A stretch of DNA of 64,000 nt from Diphasiastrum complanatum. Taxonomy: Eukaryota > Streptophyta > Lycopodiopsida > Lycopodiales > Lycopodiaceae. The stretch lies in NCBI GenBank assembly GCA_029204225.1, contig CM055111.1, positions 26,571,540-26,635,539 on the forward strand, written 5' to 3'. This document shows, piece by piece, positions 1-11,060 of the stretch. Under the pieces are notes generated by a model. That model was not told the DNA's origin. It was given only the letters and a program-made list of their open reading frames with translations, and searched no databases. The translations under genes were made by a program, and so were the position numbers. Position 1 is the first letter of the stretch. Each line of letters starts with the position of its first letter.

Positions 1-68
1 ATTTCCTGGTCTAGATCTTCGTGGAGAAAGGCTGTTTTCATGTCAATCTGGTGAATTTTCAGATTGTA

Positions 69-1954
69 CTATGTGGCGTATGCAAGGAGTAGCCTTATGC
101 TTGTCATCTTCACCATGGGGGAATATGTGTCGAAATAGTCGACACCATATCTCTGCGTGTAGCCCTTTGCGACAAGCCTTGCCTTGTAGCGGCCAATAGT
201 GCCATCTGATTTTAGCTTTTTCTTGTACACCCACTTGTAGTAAACTATTTTCCTATTTTCTGGCAGTGGCTCTAATGTCCATGCCTCGTTTTGCCTCATC
301 GACTCAATCACCTCTGACATTGCCTGCTTCCAGAATTCTCCCTCTGGACTCTGGATAGCTTCTTGGTATGTTGCTAGCTCTTCTATGAAGCTGCAATACT
401 CAAATTGCATGCCTTTGCTCCATTGAAGATTGTCAGAATAGTGGTCTAGAGGTCTTCTTTGTCTTGTTGACCTTCGAGGTTCGTTTCGTCGTTGCTTAGA
501 CATTTCTTGTTCGTGGGGTCGATCCTCTGCTTCCTGCTGCTCTGGAATCTGGGGCTCTGCATTCTGATTTGATGTATGTTCTCGATCTCTCTCTTGAATA
601 GGCAGTAGTGTGAAGATCTCATGGCCTCTTTCGTCTTTCAGTCCAGGGAATGTGGACTCGTCGCACTTCACATCTCTATTTGAAACAACCTTCTTTGTGG
701 TTGGATCGTAGAGTCTGTACACATGTGTTCCATTCGAGTAGCCGACCATGATTGTTTTCTCAGATTTGTCATTGAGCTTGTTTCTCTTTTCCTTTGGAAT
801 GTGCTTGTATGCTGCACATCCAAACACTCATACATATGACAGATCAGGCTTTCTGCCTGTCCACATTTCGTATGGTGTTTTGTTCTCCAATGTTGTCGTT
901 GCAGATCTGTTCTGTAGGTGTACAGCTGCAGCTATTGCCTCGGCCCAGAATTGACCTAGCAATTGAGCTTGTGCCATCATGCATCTGGCTCCTTCGACTA
1001 GCGTTCTATTTTTTCTTTCTGCCACACCGTTGTATTTTTAGGTGTGTATGCAGGAGTGAACTGGTGTTTGATCCCCTGTTCTTTGCAGAATCTTAAGAAT
1101 TTTGTGATTTTGTATTCACCTCCATTGTCAGATCTAAGGATCTGTATCTTTTTTGAGGTGTGTCGCTCTGCGAATGCCACGAATTTCTTGAAAGAATCAA
1201 ATACTTAGTAGATCATGGTCATTCGGCTGTAATCATCTATGAACGTTAGAAAATATCTCAAACTTGAGAGCGAATCTGTTTTCATTGGTCCACACACATC
1301 AGAGTGGACGAGCTCAAGAACTTCTTTGGCTCTTCTCCCTCGTGTGTGAATGGATTCCAATGTTGCTTGCCTTTCTGACAAGCTTCGTAGAACTCAGCCT
1401 CTGGCCTTGAAATCTTGAGACCTGTGACAATGTCCTTTCTGCTTATGTCATACAGGCTCCGCATGTTCAGATGATACATTATTCTATGCCAGAGCTGATC
1501 TTCGTTTTCTGAAGCATTTAATATGCTTTCAAAGTTGTTGATTATTTTGGCCTGGTAGAGATTTCCTTCTCTGCATCCGACTGTCAGCAACTTGTTTGTC
1601 GTCGACAAGTCTTGTCGTCGAACAAAACTCAAATGCCTAGATCTGCCATCTTGGAGACAGATAGTAGATCCTTTTTGAGTGAGGGCTCATAGAGTGCTCC
1701 TGGCAGCTCTACTTGGCCTAACAGTGTTCGTAGCTATAGAGAGCCGATGCCTTTGACATCGTGTCTGCTCCCATTGCATAGAGTTCTCGGTCACTGACCA
1801 GATGCCTTCGCCCTTCAGGAGTGTTTTGATTTTGAATTTTCAGATCTTGTAATTTGCACCATCAAGACTGATTGCTACTTTGGTCTGGATTGTCGTAGCC
1901 ATATTGTGTTGTCTGGAAGAATCACTGCTGGGATATAAGTAGTGATAACTTGTA
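69..1954 (-). pseudogene. Ty1/copia polyprotein relic (gag start, pre-integrase, integrase, RT start)
   Basis: Read on the minus strand, the pieces follow copia order. A gag start (MATTIQTKVAISLDGANYKI) lies near 1900-1840. A broken protease tail (LKKDLLSVSKM) lies near 1670. A GAG-pre-integrase segment (LWHRIMYHLNMRSLYDISRK) spans 1632-1310. Integrase follows, with its three acidic positions visible in HSDVCGP (about 1300), RSDNGGEY (about 1130) and AERKNRT (about 1020). Then come the integrase C-terminal region (FGCAAYKH, near 820) and the RT start ([12 protein letters not shown], near 150). At least two frameshifts, an in-frame TGA at 828-830 and a large gag-protease deletion show it is dead. 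It is cut off by the window start. Family assignment is firm; the lineage within copia is not resolved. Confidence 0.88.
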
Positions 1955-1966
1955 GGCTCTGATACC
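1955..1966 (-). promoter_or_regulatory. Primer-binding site (initiator Met tRNA type), copia relic
   Basis: The minus strand reads GGTATCAGAGCC, the usual plant copia primer site complementary to the 3' end of initiator methionine tRNA. It sits directly after a sequence ending in CTCACA, the expected end of a 5' LTR, and about 55 bp before the gag ATG. Confidence 0.7.
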
Positions 1967-2105
1967 TGTGAGAACTTGAGGCCTGATGAGATGACTCGGC
2001 CGGTGCTTCTTCGTAAACCGAAAGCACAGAATCCAGGTGGAAGCCATGGATTATGTTTTCTAGGTGAGAAGTGGCTAAGAGGGACAATAGAGAGCCAGCG
2101 GTGAA
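1967..2105 (-). mobile_element. Truncated 5' LTR of the copia relic
   Basis: This is the sequence upstream of the primer site on the minus strand. It ends in TTCTCACA, a CA-type LTR terminus. No TATA box or start terminus is visible before the next ORF, so the LTR is probably truncated; the upper limit is uncertain. Confidence 0.4.
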
Positions 2106-2705
2106 CTACTGCTTAGTATTGGCCTTAATAGCTCGCTTGAGCTCACCAGAAACAGTCTTGAACCAGCTATATAGTTCAAGAGGGCTTTTGGCCAACTTGG
2201 TGTGGGACTCCACTATCCTGTGAAGGATTTGAGATGTGATGCAGTCTTTTATGAGGTTGCCAACCATCAGGAAATGATTCAACAATTGGGCAACTGCGTG
2301 GATGGAAGGCTCAGTGATGGCTTCCAAAAGGTAGCCATCATTGGTCCAGTGCAGATTGTTGGTGAGGTCAATGTATGGCTTGATGGCCTGTTTGGCGTGA
2401 CTGTGATTGGGTGAGGATTGTGTACCGGATGAGATTTCTATAGCTGCAAGTGCGGCCTCAGTGATGCGCACTTTGTGTGTGGCTCCTTGGAAGGTGATAT
2501 AAAACTTGGATTTCTCTTCTTTCCACGTACTGAAGGCAAGAGTGATGAAATCCATATTGATACGACCCAAAAAGGCTCTCTCATGAATACCCATTGCAGT
2601 GAGTGAGTGACCATGCTTGTGCTAGGAAGAATCATGATGTCCGTTGCAGATGGGACATCACGATGCATAGTATAGTGCGGAGACTGGGAAGTATCGGTAG
2701 AAGAC
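2106..2705 (-). pseudogene. Unrecognised ORF with one apparent frameshift, next to retroelements
   Basis: The main frame (2106-2594, ATG MGIHERAFLG) encodes 162 residues and ends KANTKQ. A second ATG at 2705 (MSSTDTSQSPHY) opens another frame that joins the main one if a short run of repeated TCAC near 2605 is treated as a frameshift, giving about 200 residues. No transmembrane segment, zinc knuckle or catalytic motif is visible. The protein is mixed alpha/beta-like with LLNHF and LELYSWF helices. It sits between a copia relic and a gypsy element, and extra ORFs of this sort occur in plant LTR and CACTA elements. A transposon-associated protein is my inference; a host gene fragment is also possible. 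Confidence 0.35.
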
Positions 2706-2949
2706 ATGATGATCAGAAAGAATTATAAACATGTGAGAGTGTATCAGAAGGCAATGTAGGAAATTTGGAAGGCTTTGGTTGCAAGAAAAATTTGCAAGAG
2801 CTTCGCTAGCACAAGTGAGGAATGAATCAAATTCAGCCAACTTATAGGTAAATTTGGTGGGTCCATTACAATGAATAGTAGTTTGGCTAATCAATTCCGA
2901 ACAAAAATTTGCAGGCATGTACAGTACTGTAAAAATAGGCTGTAAAAAT

Positions 2950-3330
2950 CTCAACGAAGGTTTCTAGGGATCTGAAACTATCAGGCGACCATTTTTCAGG
3001 GATGGCGAAGGATGAACCTTCACCCAGGAGGGTCCTTCGCCTAGGTACTATCATAAATGCATTCTTTCACAATCTATACCTATGGACAACCTAATTTTGA
3101 CATTTCAAGATCATCTAGCAGGTCGACAAAGGTTCATAATGAGGTTATGATGCTCTGCGAAGGTTCTCAAAATGGCATATCACTGAACATTCGTCTGACT
3201 AAAAAATTGAATTTTCTCTTGTCAGAAACCTTCGCCCACCTTAATTTAGATAAATCAAGGGTGGATGTACAGTCTGAGAGCTCAGCGAAGGTTTCTGATA
3301 CTGTATTGGCCAAATCTACCCAAAATAATG
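2950..3330. repeat. Cluster of GCGAAGGTT motifs, 3' side of the gypsy element
   Basis: About seven copies of a 9-10 bp motif, (G/C)GAAGGTT or its complement AACCTTCGCC, occur in AT-rich sequence at about 2955, 3004, 3016, 3034, 3158, 3230 and 3283. The same motif is clustered on the other side of the gypsy coding region (9020-9660) and in a gypsy fragment at 36.2 kb, so it belongs to the untranslated parts of that element family. Confidence 0.5.
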
Positions 3331-3563
3331 ATTTTCTAAGACATTTTCCATAAAAAATATTGTGCTTCAATTTCCTTATGCTTATGACTTCCTGACTTTT
3401 GCTCATCAGTCTTTCCTTATTTATTTATTTATTTTGAACTGTCTTTTTTCAAAAAACTCAGCAAATTAAATACTGAAAACAAAAAATTGAAAAACAAATA
3501 AAATTAAGAAATATATTGAGATCAGGTTTGCTGAACTGGCGGAGCAGGCTGCCAAAACTTGTG

Positions 3564-4640
3564 TTATCGACTGCCATTTACCGGAGTATCAAATCGTTTT
3601 CCATCCAAGTGCTCAAGATTTACTACACCATAGTTCAAGATTTTCTTCACTTTATACGAGCCTTCACTAGTAAACTTCAACTTACCCTTGATCAGCTTGG
3701 TTGTGTACATCAATGCAAGATCTCCTGCTTTCAGATCTTTTTTGTGCAATCGATGATCGTGCCATGCCTTGCGGTGGGCTTTCTTTGCTGCTAAAGCATG
3801 AACTGCCATCAATTGGGTTTCACATAATTTGTGCAACGCTTCATGACGGAGTTGTAAAGACATATCATCATTTAATCGTTCCGTTGCTGCTATGTGTAAA
3901 GATGGGATTAAAAATTCAATTGGCATAACATCATCTTGACCATAAACTAGTTCAAAAGGTGTTTGATTTGTACTATTTTTGTAAGCGGTTCTAAATGCCC
4001 ATAATGCTGCATACATTTTATGTTCCCAATCAGATCGACTCGCTTCAACTAGCTTTGTCATAATGGTGCAGAGAATCTTATTAGAAGATTCAGCCTGGCC
4101 ATTCCCTCTGGGATAATAGGGAGTACTAAATCTGTGTATAACAAAAAAATCTTCCAGTAAACACTTTATGGTTTGATTAACAAAGTGTGTACCCCGATCA
4201 CTGACAATTTCGATCGGACATCCAAATTTGATTATAATATTTTCATATAGAAACTTGGCCGTAGATTTCACATCAGCCACTTTGACAGCTTTGGCTTCAA
4301 CACACTTGGTCATATAATCAGTTGCGACGATAATGTATCGGGCTTGATATCCTTGCGCAGCAAGATGAATAGGACCAACATAATCTAGTCCCCATTTTTC
4401 AAACGGTGCTTGCGATAAAACCGGATGTAAGGGTTCATAATTATGTCGAGTAGGCCGTCATGCTCGTTGGCAGACATCACATGTTTGAATAAAATTTTCT
4501 GTGTCCTTATGAAGTGTAGGCCACCAACAACCAGATTGCAAAAGTTTGCGAACAATAATATCTGTGGAGAAATGTCCTCCACCCATGCCATCATGTGAAA
4601 ACATGATTAAATCTGGTACTTCATGCGGTAAAACACATTT
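3564..4640 (-). pseudogene. Gypsy integrase
   Basis: The N-terminal zinc-binding region is visible near 4590-4470 (GGGH...H...CDVCQRA). The core follows: GLDYVGPI (about 4390), VSDRGTHF (about 4190) and GNGQAESSNK (about 4090) supply the catalytic D, D and E. The intact 249-residue frame 4313-3564 continues to ALWAFRTAYKNSTNQTPFEL and a chromatin-proximal tail ending in DGKRFDTPVNGSR, just before a stop. One or two stops or frameshifts separate the zinc domain from the core. The family normally inserts element cDNA into the host genome; this copy cannot do so without the rest of the polyprotein. Confidence 0.88.
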
Positions 4641-4677
4641 TCGTAAAATAATTCTGGTACTTCATGCGGTAAAACAC
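4616..4677. repeat. Short direct duplication at the RT/integrase deletion joint
   Basis: A 24-bp segment containing GGTACTTCATGCGGTAAAAC occurs twice (about 4614 and 4654, offset about 40 bp). It lies exactly where the RT palm should continue into RT thumb and RNase H but instead runs into the integrase zinc region. It marks a deletion/duplication junction. Confidence 0.7.
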
Positions 4678-4814
4678 GTCTTTGTTGTTGAATAATTCTT
4701 CTCTGGATCTGTAAGCTGTCTGCTTGCATGGGATAATCCTTCTTATAGTCACCTGGCTGAGTCCGTGCGAAACCCATATCTGGCATTTTTCTGGATTTAG
4801 AGAAATCTGATATT

Positions 4815-5674
4815 TGCGGCATCTTTCAAATACTTTCTCCAATCAATCCAGGTGGTTTGTATCTGTACTATGAACTCCCAAGTCGTCCAAGTAAATTTCA
4901 AGAAATTTTGTGCAGATAATTTTTAAAGGCAAATTGCATTACTCTTTGGAATGAACTTGGTGCATTATAGAGTCCAAACGACATTACTTTGTAAGCATAG
5001 GTGTCCCATTTTGTTGCAAAAGCAGTTTTGTGGCAATCGACAGGTGCAATCTTAACCTGGTTGTAACCACTAAATCCATCCAGGAAACTATAAGCTTCCG
5101 CTCCAGCAAGGCGATCCAAAATGCTTTCAGTAAAAGGTAACAAAAAGTGATCCTTCCGTGTCACTTTATTCAATGCTTTGAGATTCACATAGATTTGCAA
5201 TTTCCCATTTTTCTTAGGAACAATGACAATCGGTGAAATCCATTCTGTATGCTCGATCTCATAAATGAAATCGGCGTCAAGCAATCTCTGAAGTTCTTTC
5301 TTTATCAGATCTGCCACATTAGGATTACAGCGATAGAACTTCGTAACCTTTGGAACTGCATCAGGTACTAAAGGTATGGTATGTTCAATCACTGATGTTG
5401 GAATACCCTTCAAATCTTGATAATTCCATGCAAAGCAATCTTGATACTTAATAAGTAACAAATGGAGTGCTCGATACTGTTCATGAGTAAGTTGTGATCC
5501 CACTTGTACAATCTTTTTCGATTCTCCTGGTCCAGCAAGATTCATTGGCTGCGTCCTAGCTGGGCCATCGTAAACCTCTTTAGATTCCGGCATGTGTTCT
5601 TCAGGTTCATGATGTGCTTTAGGTAACATGATAACCACATCATCCAGTGTATAACGTTTAAAATGCTCTAGCAT
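4815..5674 (-). pseudogene. Gypsy reverse transcriptase (RNase H missing)
   Basis: The minus-strand frame 5674-4898 carries gypsy RT fingers and palm: KKELQRLLDADFIYEIEHT, SPIVIVPKKNGKLQIYVN, LNKVTRKDHFLLPF, YSFLDGFSGYNQVKIA and YKVMSFGLYNAPSSFQR. The catalytic box reads YLDDL near 4880, in a neighbouring frame, so both aspartates survive. The frame continues as CRKYQISLNPEKCQIW to about 4790 and then breaks. The RT thumb and the whole RNase H domain are absent; the next recognisable protein is the integrase zinc region. Several substitutions in usually invariant positions also suggest an old copy. Confidence 0.88.
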
Positions 5675-6235
5675 ATCATGCTAGACTACATTTGCTTGTT
5701 CTTTTTCGAAAGGACTTGTCTTGGATCTTTGTTTAGTCTTCTTAGCAGGAATTGATCATGGAGGTGATGACTTTCGGGATGATAAATCTTTCTTCTCAGG
5801 TGAAGACTTCCTAGACGATGATGTCTTGCTGGAGATCTGACTTGAAGAATCATTCTTGACTTTTCCTTTGCCTTTATCTAATAGAGGTGGCACTTCCTTT
5901 GAATCGATCTTTTGAGGGGGATTTTCCCATTTCAGGACCATATTATAATGTTGCTTAGCTTGTTTCTTCGTCATCAAACCTGTGATCCTGTCTCCCTTCA
6001 ATGTAACTGCTTTGGGTGATTTGATTGTTGGTTCATCATGAACATTACGCACTCCAAATCTGGTCGGATCCATATGATGTAGAATCTGTTCATCCGTAAG
6101 CTCTGCATTGCCAACATAAGTTAAGGCATGGCTCACTGGTATGAGATCATCCTCAATTGGATCTGGTATAGGTTCCGTTGATATCCAGACTACATTCAAC
6201 ACATTTAGTGGAAACGTGATTGGCGTATCCAATGT

Positions 6236-7213
6236 TCAATCTAATAAGGAAATCTCGCTCAACTCTGATTGAATATCTTGTTGACACATATATCCTGTTG
6301 TACAATCAATTGTTGCAAGAGCTTCATTCCAATTGACAGTATCCGTTTGAGAATCATAGTGAACTCCCAATTTTTTCTCTGGTCGATCGCAAGTGTGATC
6401 CATTGTTGATGAATCATCATCCGCTTTTTGAACCACTGGTCTGATAGTCCAAGTCGTAGGATCAACTTTAACTGCATGTTCACGATTTTCAAAAGTGATT
6501 TTTTCGGTACCTTAGTTATGAATTACTTGCGCAACTCATAACCATGGACGTCCTAAGAGAACTCGATAGATATTTGGTGCTTCTAGTAAGTCCATCACGA
6601 CGAAAGGAATGACGAACTGTACTCCTGCAATCCTGACAGGTATATCTTCTACCATTCCTCATGGACGAACTATCGTTTGATCAGCTAGCTTAATAGCAAA
6701 AGTAGCAGGCTTAATCTTTGTAAGGCCCCATTTTGTACATAGCTTTGTAGAAATCAGGTTAACTCCTGAATCACCATCTATCACGGCTGCTTCTTTAGAA
6801 AATTGTCTATGTTGTATCGGCAGAGTGATATTCTTTTGTTCACTTTCCCAAGCGGCTCCAACATGGAGTACATTGTTAGATTTTTCAAATCCAGCACAAA
6901 AAAGCGGCTCCTGATGGACTCCTGGTTCTTCTTGAGCTAACTTTTGTGCTAAGACTTCTTTTGCTTTTGGCACCAACTTTAGGAGCTCTCCCAATGAAAT
7001 ATTGATCTTGCTAGACCAAATGTTCATGAGTAATTCTGTATGCGGTGCTTCCGGTTCAGTCATCTTGAAGGGTTCTTCGTGATGATGTAATTGATCATTC
7101 ATATCCGTACGTAAATTTTTTGGAGGCTGCAATGGTGAAGACCGAACTTCAGCTGTTAGTTTAGCAGCATCAAGTTCCTCTTCTTCTTGCAGATGTTTAA
7201 TCCACTGTCTCAT
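6236..7213 (-). pseudogene. Gypsy aspartic protease and linker
   Basis: Near 6790 the minus strand reads VIDGDSGVNLIS, the active-site loop of plant gypsy proteases, where DGGSGVN or similar is usual. This copy has an Asp in place of one Gly. The frame continues through WGLTKIKP and, after a break near 6655, through the flap and hydrophobic segments with LLGRPWL near 6550. An in-frame stop follows that. The next open frames (6436-6236 and 6232-5756) form an acidic and Ser/Lys-rich linker towards RT. The domain is identified by motif and by its place between gag and RT. Confidence 0.75.
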
Positions 7214-7311
7214 ATCCTGATATCTTCATTTTTCTGCATTAAAATTTGGATAGACTCCCGATGCTATTGGTGTATCGTTCAATGGTATAGAATCAGCAGG
7301 TATTGGATCCA

Positions 7312-8767
7312 CTACTGGTTCTTTTTGCTCACCAAGGGTGCACTTGGTCTATTTTGAGCTACTGATCCTTGCTTGATTGTTATCAAATTTATAGGTGCTG
7401 CAGCTGGTGGTGGCTTCGGTCTTGCTGGACAGTCTTTATAGCAATGCCCATATCCACAATCACGACAGAATGGGACAAATTTTTCTTTATTTGGGCATTC
7501 TGCAACTCTGTGATTTTCTCCACATGCAAAGCATCCAAGTGGTGTTCTGGCCCAATTTCTCGAGGCTTGTTGTTGAGCGGTAGCATAAATGGCATACTGT
7601 TTTGAAGATCCACTTTCTTGATCATTACCATAGCTCCATTGCTCAGCACTTCCGTAAGGTTCTGGTTTCATCAAATTGGCAAGAGGAGTAGAGTGTTTTG
7701 GTGGGGCAAGCAAAGCTAGACGTTCCGGGTATCCAAGAGTAGATTGTCGTAGTCTTGCTACTGGATTTCCTCCATACTGTGGTTCTCAATATCCCATTTG
7801 GGCATACCGTTGCTGAATTATCCGAGGGTTGAAGTTTCAAAACGCAGTGTCATGGTCAGGTGAATTACATAGATGGCAAGCACTAATTTCCATTCGTTTT
7901 TCAATTGAGGACACTCGTTCATTGTGTGACTTTCTGTACAAATAGAACACCAGACATTTTCTCTGGTAGGAAAAGTCTTTGCAAACTTCTCAGGTTCCTT
8001 GTTCGCTTCTCCGTGGAAATTTTCCAATGCTTTGATCTTCTCATCAAATTGCAACTGCAATTTTTCCATCTGTTTCTGCTGGGTCTTCCCAAGTTTCTCG
8101 AACTCATTGAGCATCATTTCTACAGTAGCATTGACATTCGTTGATGCAATAGTGGCGGATGTCATAGTAGTCTGCCTTGTTGTATAAGGCAACATAATGA
8201 CATTCGGCTCATCATCTGAATCTTCATCCTCCTCCCGAATTGCATCGTCCATAGCATTTTGCAAAAGTGCGTACTCATTATGGCGTTTCAGCTCACGTCT
8301 GATCCGTTTAGGTAGACCTGACAAAAACCACATAATCATAACATTTTCATTAATCAGCTTAGGTTCACATTCAGATCTAAGACGTTTCACCCTTTCGATG
8401 TAATCTCGAACCATTTTCCGCTTTTGCATTTTAATTTTAATTAAAAGTAAGAAAGGGTCTTCCATAAACTTTCGTAGTTTGAACCGTGTGATAAGGGCTC
8501 GTTTAATAACCTCCCAATCTGTACGCTCAGTTTCATCTTGGTTATAATACCAATCTTGTGCTGCACCTATTAAGGCCATAGGAAACAGCTTAAGTTTATC
8601 TTGAGGATAAATCTCACCATAGACCTCACAGGATTCAGCATAGATATGAAGAAATCTAACTAGATTTGTTAATCCATTATGTTTGGGTAGGTCTAATCGG
8701 GTCTTCTAACAATAATTGGATTGACCTCCTGTGGAGCACCTCCAGGAGTAGTTCCAAGGGAAACCAT
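7312..8767 (-). pseudogene. Gypsy gag (capsid and two zinc knuckles)
   Basis: The start is taken at the ATG at 8767 (MVSLGTTPGG). A one-base frameshift about 24 codons later (near 8695) leads into the capsid-like region: LIGAAQDWYYNQDE, YIERVKRLRSECEP and LPKRIRRELKR (8579-8200), typical of the retrotransposon gag domain. A coiled-coil, Gln/Lys-rich stretch follows (KLQLQFDEKIKALEN, about 8060). After another break near 7820 come two zinc knuckles, CFACGENHRVAEC and CRDCGYGHCYKDC (about 7535-7430), which bind element RNA in active members. The product would form virus-like particles; here it is disrupted. Confidence 0.85.
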
Positions 8768-9019
8768 CTTTACAAATTTAGATCAAATCGATAATGAGAT
8801 TGGATATAGATTTTTCCAAAAAATTATCTCAGATTAGATCTGCTAGCTCTATTCCACTTTTCAAGAATCTGATTCTATATGATGAAGAACTTTCTGAAAT
8901 TCGATCAATCGATACTTCTCAAAAATGATAAATCTCTCAGAATCCAATTCAGAATATATAAGATTTGATCCAAGTTTTGACAGAGACTTGATCTGGAAAA
9001 TCAGAAACTAAAAATAGGA

Positions 9020-9660
9020 CTGGCAAAGGTTCTCTAGGCGAAGGCTGGCTCGGCAAAGGTTCAACAATGCTATTTTGGGAAGAAAAAACTCTCTGAACGT
9101 TTTTCTAAAAATTTCTTGGAAAATAACCTTCGACGACTTCTCAGATGGAAGATCTGACAAAGATAAAACTATGAAAAATCGGACAAAGATTTCTGACACA
9201 AGAAAATACAGTTTTCGTAATCTAACGAAGGTAAAAATCAAGATTTTTTGTGATCTGATCAAGATGAATCTTTGCCAAACTCAAAAATAGTATTTTTCTA
9301 TAAATAGAATGTTTCGGAAACTCGACGAAGGTTCTGGCGAAGGATCAAGAATAATATTGGTAATTTTGCAAAAAAGTGACTTTTTTGGCAAAAATATGAC
9401 AATATGACAACTGATCCTCTAAAACCCTTTCTATTTTTGGTATTATTCTTTGCCGACCTGGCTAATAGATAGATCTGAATCACATCTAAGCACAGTGAAT
9501 CAGGTGAAGGTTCTTTTTCTATATTTTTTGGGGTTTTGATAATTTTTGGTGTTTTTTGGTGGTTTTTCTGATGTTTCTGAAAATCTGTTGGGAATTAATC
9601 TTCGCCCTTCAAATTGAAGGTTTTGTAAACAAAACCAAAGGTGTCTGCAACTCGACGAAG
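9020..9660. repeat. Cluster of GCGAAGGTT motifs in the gypsy leader
   Basis: The untranslated leader between primer site and gag carries about ten copies of GCGAAGGTT-like words in both orientations (about 9024, 9038, 9051, 9126, 9224, 9323, 9334, 9501, 9600, 9654). The first part (9036-9110) aligns by eye with 36230-36300, so the arrangement is inherited within the element family and is not random. Confidence 0.55.
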
Positions 9661-9977
9661 GTTTCCTGAAAGAGGGTAAAAAGTTCTGAGCTCTGATGAC
9701 GCCTTTTGTCTCTTTTTGACCAAAATTGACAGATTTGACCGATTTTTGTTATTTTCTCTTATATCTCAGATCCAAATGGATCTTAAGATTGGTGATTGAA
9801 TAGCTTTTCCTATTTAATTATCAGATTATATTTCAAGCAAGCAAATCCACTCAAATCAAGCAAAATCATTCCCAAACTAACCCTAAAATGCAGATTTAAC
9901 ACTTCATGCCACGACAAGATGCCTAATGCAAGCTAACCATAAACCAAACATGCTGCAAACTGAAAAATTGGCGTAGC

Positions 9978-9993
9978 TCCCCGGCAACGGCAC
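9978..9993 (-). promoter_or_regulatory. Gypsy primer-binding site (Asp tRNA type)
   Basis: The minus strand reads TGCCGTTGCCGGGGAG, matching all but one or two bases of the TGGCGCCGTTGCCGGGGA-type site common in Tat/Athila-related plant gypsy elements. It lies a few bases after an LTR ending in CCACTACA. Confidence 0.8.
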
Positions 9994-9999
9994 TAAAAT

Positions 10000-10533
10000 T
10001 GTAGTGGGTTTCTTTCCTTGCCTAACCTGAATCCAAGATCTAGTCAATCTAGCATCAAAGAGACGGAGTTAGTTGTCACACGTAGGCTCGTTCCTATGAG
10101 AGCGATAGTATAGTTCAGATTTTAACATGAATGAAGGATCTAACACTACATCCATTAACACTAAGCATTAACACATCCATTAACCCTACTTCCATTAATC
10201 CTAAATCCATAACAATGATAGAAACTTACTCTTCTCTCTCTCCTTTTCTCTCTCACAAAAAGCTTAAGAAATAGCAATCCCAATAATGATCAAACCCAAC
10301 AATTAGCAAATACAAAGGAAACATGAGAAATGGAAGCAAAGAGAGGAAGAACAAGGACATGCATCAATCCATTTCTAAAGAAAACCAATCTGCTTTTATT
10401 GAAATGTGGAAATGAACATCAGGAGCAACTCGAGTTGGTCTCTTTTTATAGTAGAAAGGAGGACCCTGGCCTCTGAATCCTAGTGGTCCAGTCTTGCCTC
10501 TCGTTTTATTCAGATTAAAAAGTGTGGGAACCA
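10000..10533 (-). mobile_element. Gypsy 5' LTR
   Basis: The LTR ends (minus strand) in CCCACTACA next to the primer site. A TATA-like CTATAAAAAG lies at 10451-10442, followed on the minus strand by a GA/CT-rich and AT-rich R-U5-like region. The start of the LTR is uncertain, near 10533, where the neighbouring copia integrase frame ends. No second copy exists in the window to define it. Confidence 0.5.
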
Positions 10534-11060
10534 TCAAAATTGGAGGGAAACCCAACTTTATTCACTAACTTGACATTTAGACCCTTCCTGTCAGGTGATG
10601 GGCTTCCTGGTGGAAATGTATCCCATGGTACATCCTTCTCCTTGTGTTTTTCACCTACATCTTCAATCCTTCTTGCACCAAAAGGTTTGTCTCTACCTCT
10701 CCAACCTGTTTCTTGGAGTTGAGTAGTAGTATCTTGAGATGTATCCTCATGTTCATCACTTGGAAGGTCAATGAATGGATCATCGTCAGGAGGTATCCTC
10801 ACTATACCATCTTTCCCACTGGATGTGTCTATCTTCTCAGCATCCTTGTCTTCATACATCTTGGATTCATCAAAGATAACATCACGGCTTACATGGATTT
10901 TGTTTTCCACTGGATCAAAACATCTATAGCCCTTCACATGTTCATCATATCCTAGGAATATACACTTGAGAGGCCCCCTCCAAGCGTCCCTTGAGCTTGG
11001 TTAGTTCGAACTTCCAAAAAGTTGAACCAGTATATATGAACTGTTTCACCATGTCCGTCG
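10515..11060 (-). pseudogene. Copia integrase C-terminal fragment
   Basis: The minus strand reads CIFLGYDEHVKGYRCFDPVE and IHVSRDVIFDESKMYED, the SH3-like C-terminal region of copia integrase that precedes RT. It continues into an acidic linker (DDDPFIDLPSDEHEDTSQD). The frame ends at 10515, close to the gypsy LTR boundary, so the insertion of that LTR probably removed the RT. Confidence 0.8.

Larger units (their letters stand above)
3564..10533 (-). mobile_element. Decayed Ty3/gypsy retrotransposon with 5' LTR and primer site
   Basis: On the minus strand the order is LTR (from about 10530 to 10000), primer site (9993-9978), a long leader with GCGAAGGTT motifs, gag (8767-7312), protease (7213-6500), RT (5674-4815) and integrase (4640-3564). 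The order protease-RT-integrase defines Ty3/gypsy. The primer site, complementary to the Asp tRNA type found in Tat/Athila-like elements, supports that branch. I could not find a matching 3' LTR downstream of the integrase, and RNase H is missing. The element is therefore truncated and internally deleted, and its LTR appears to interrupt a copia fragment near 10515-10540. Confidence 0.75.
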
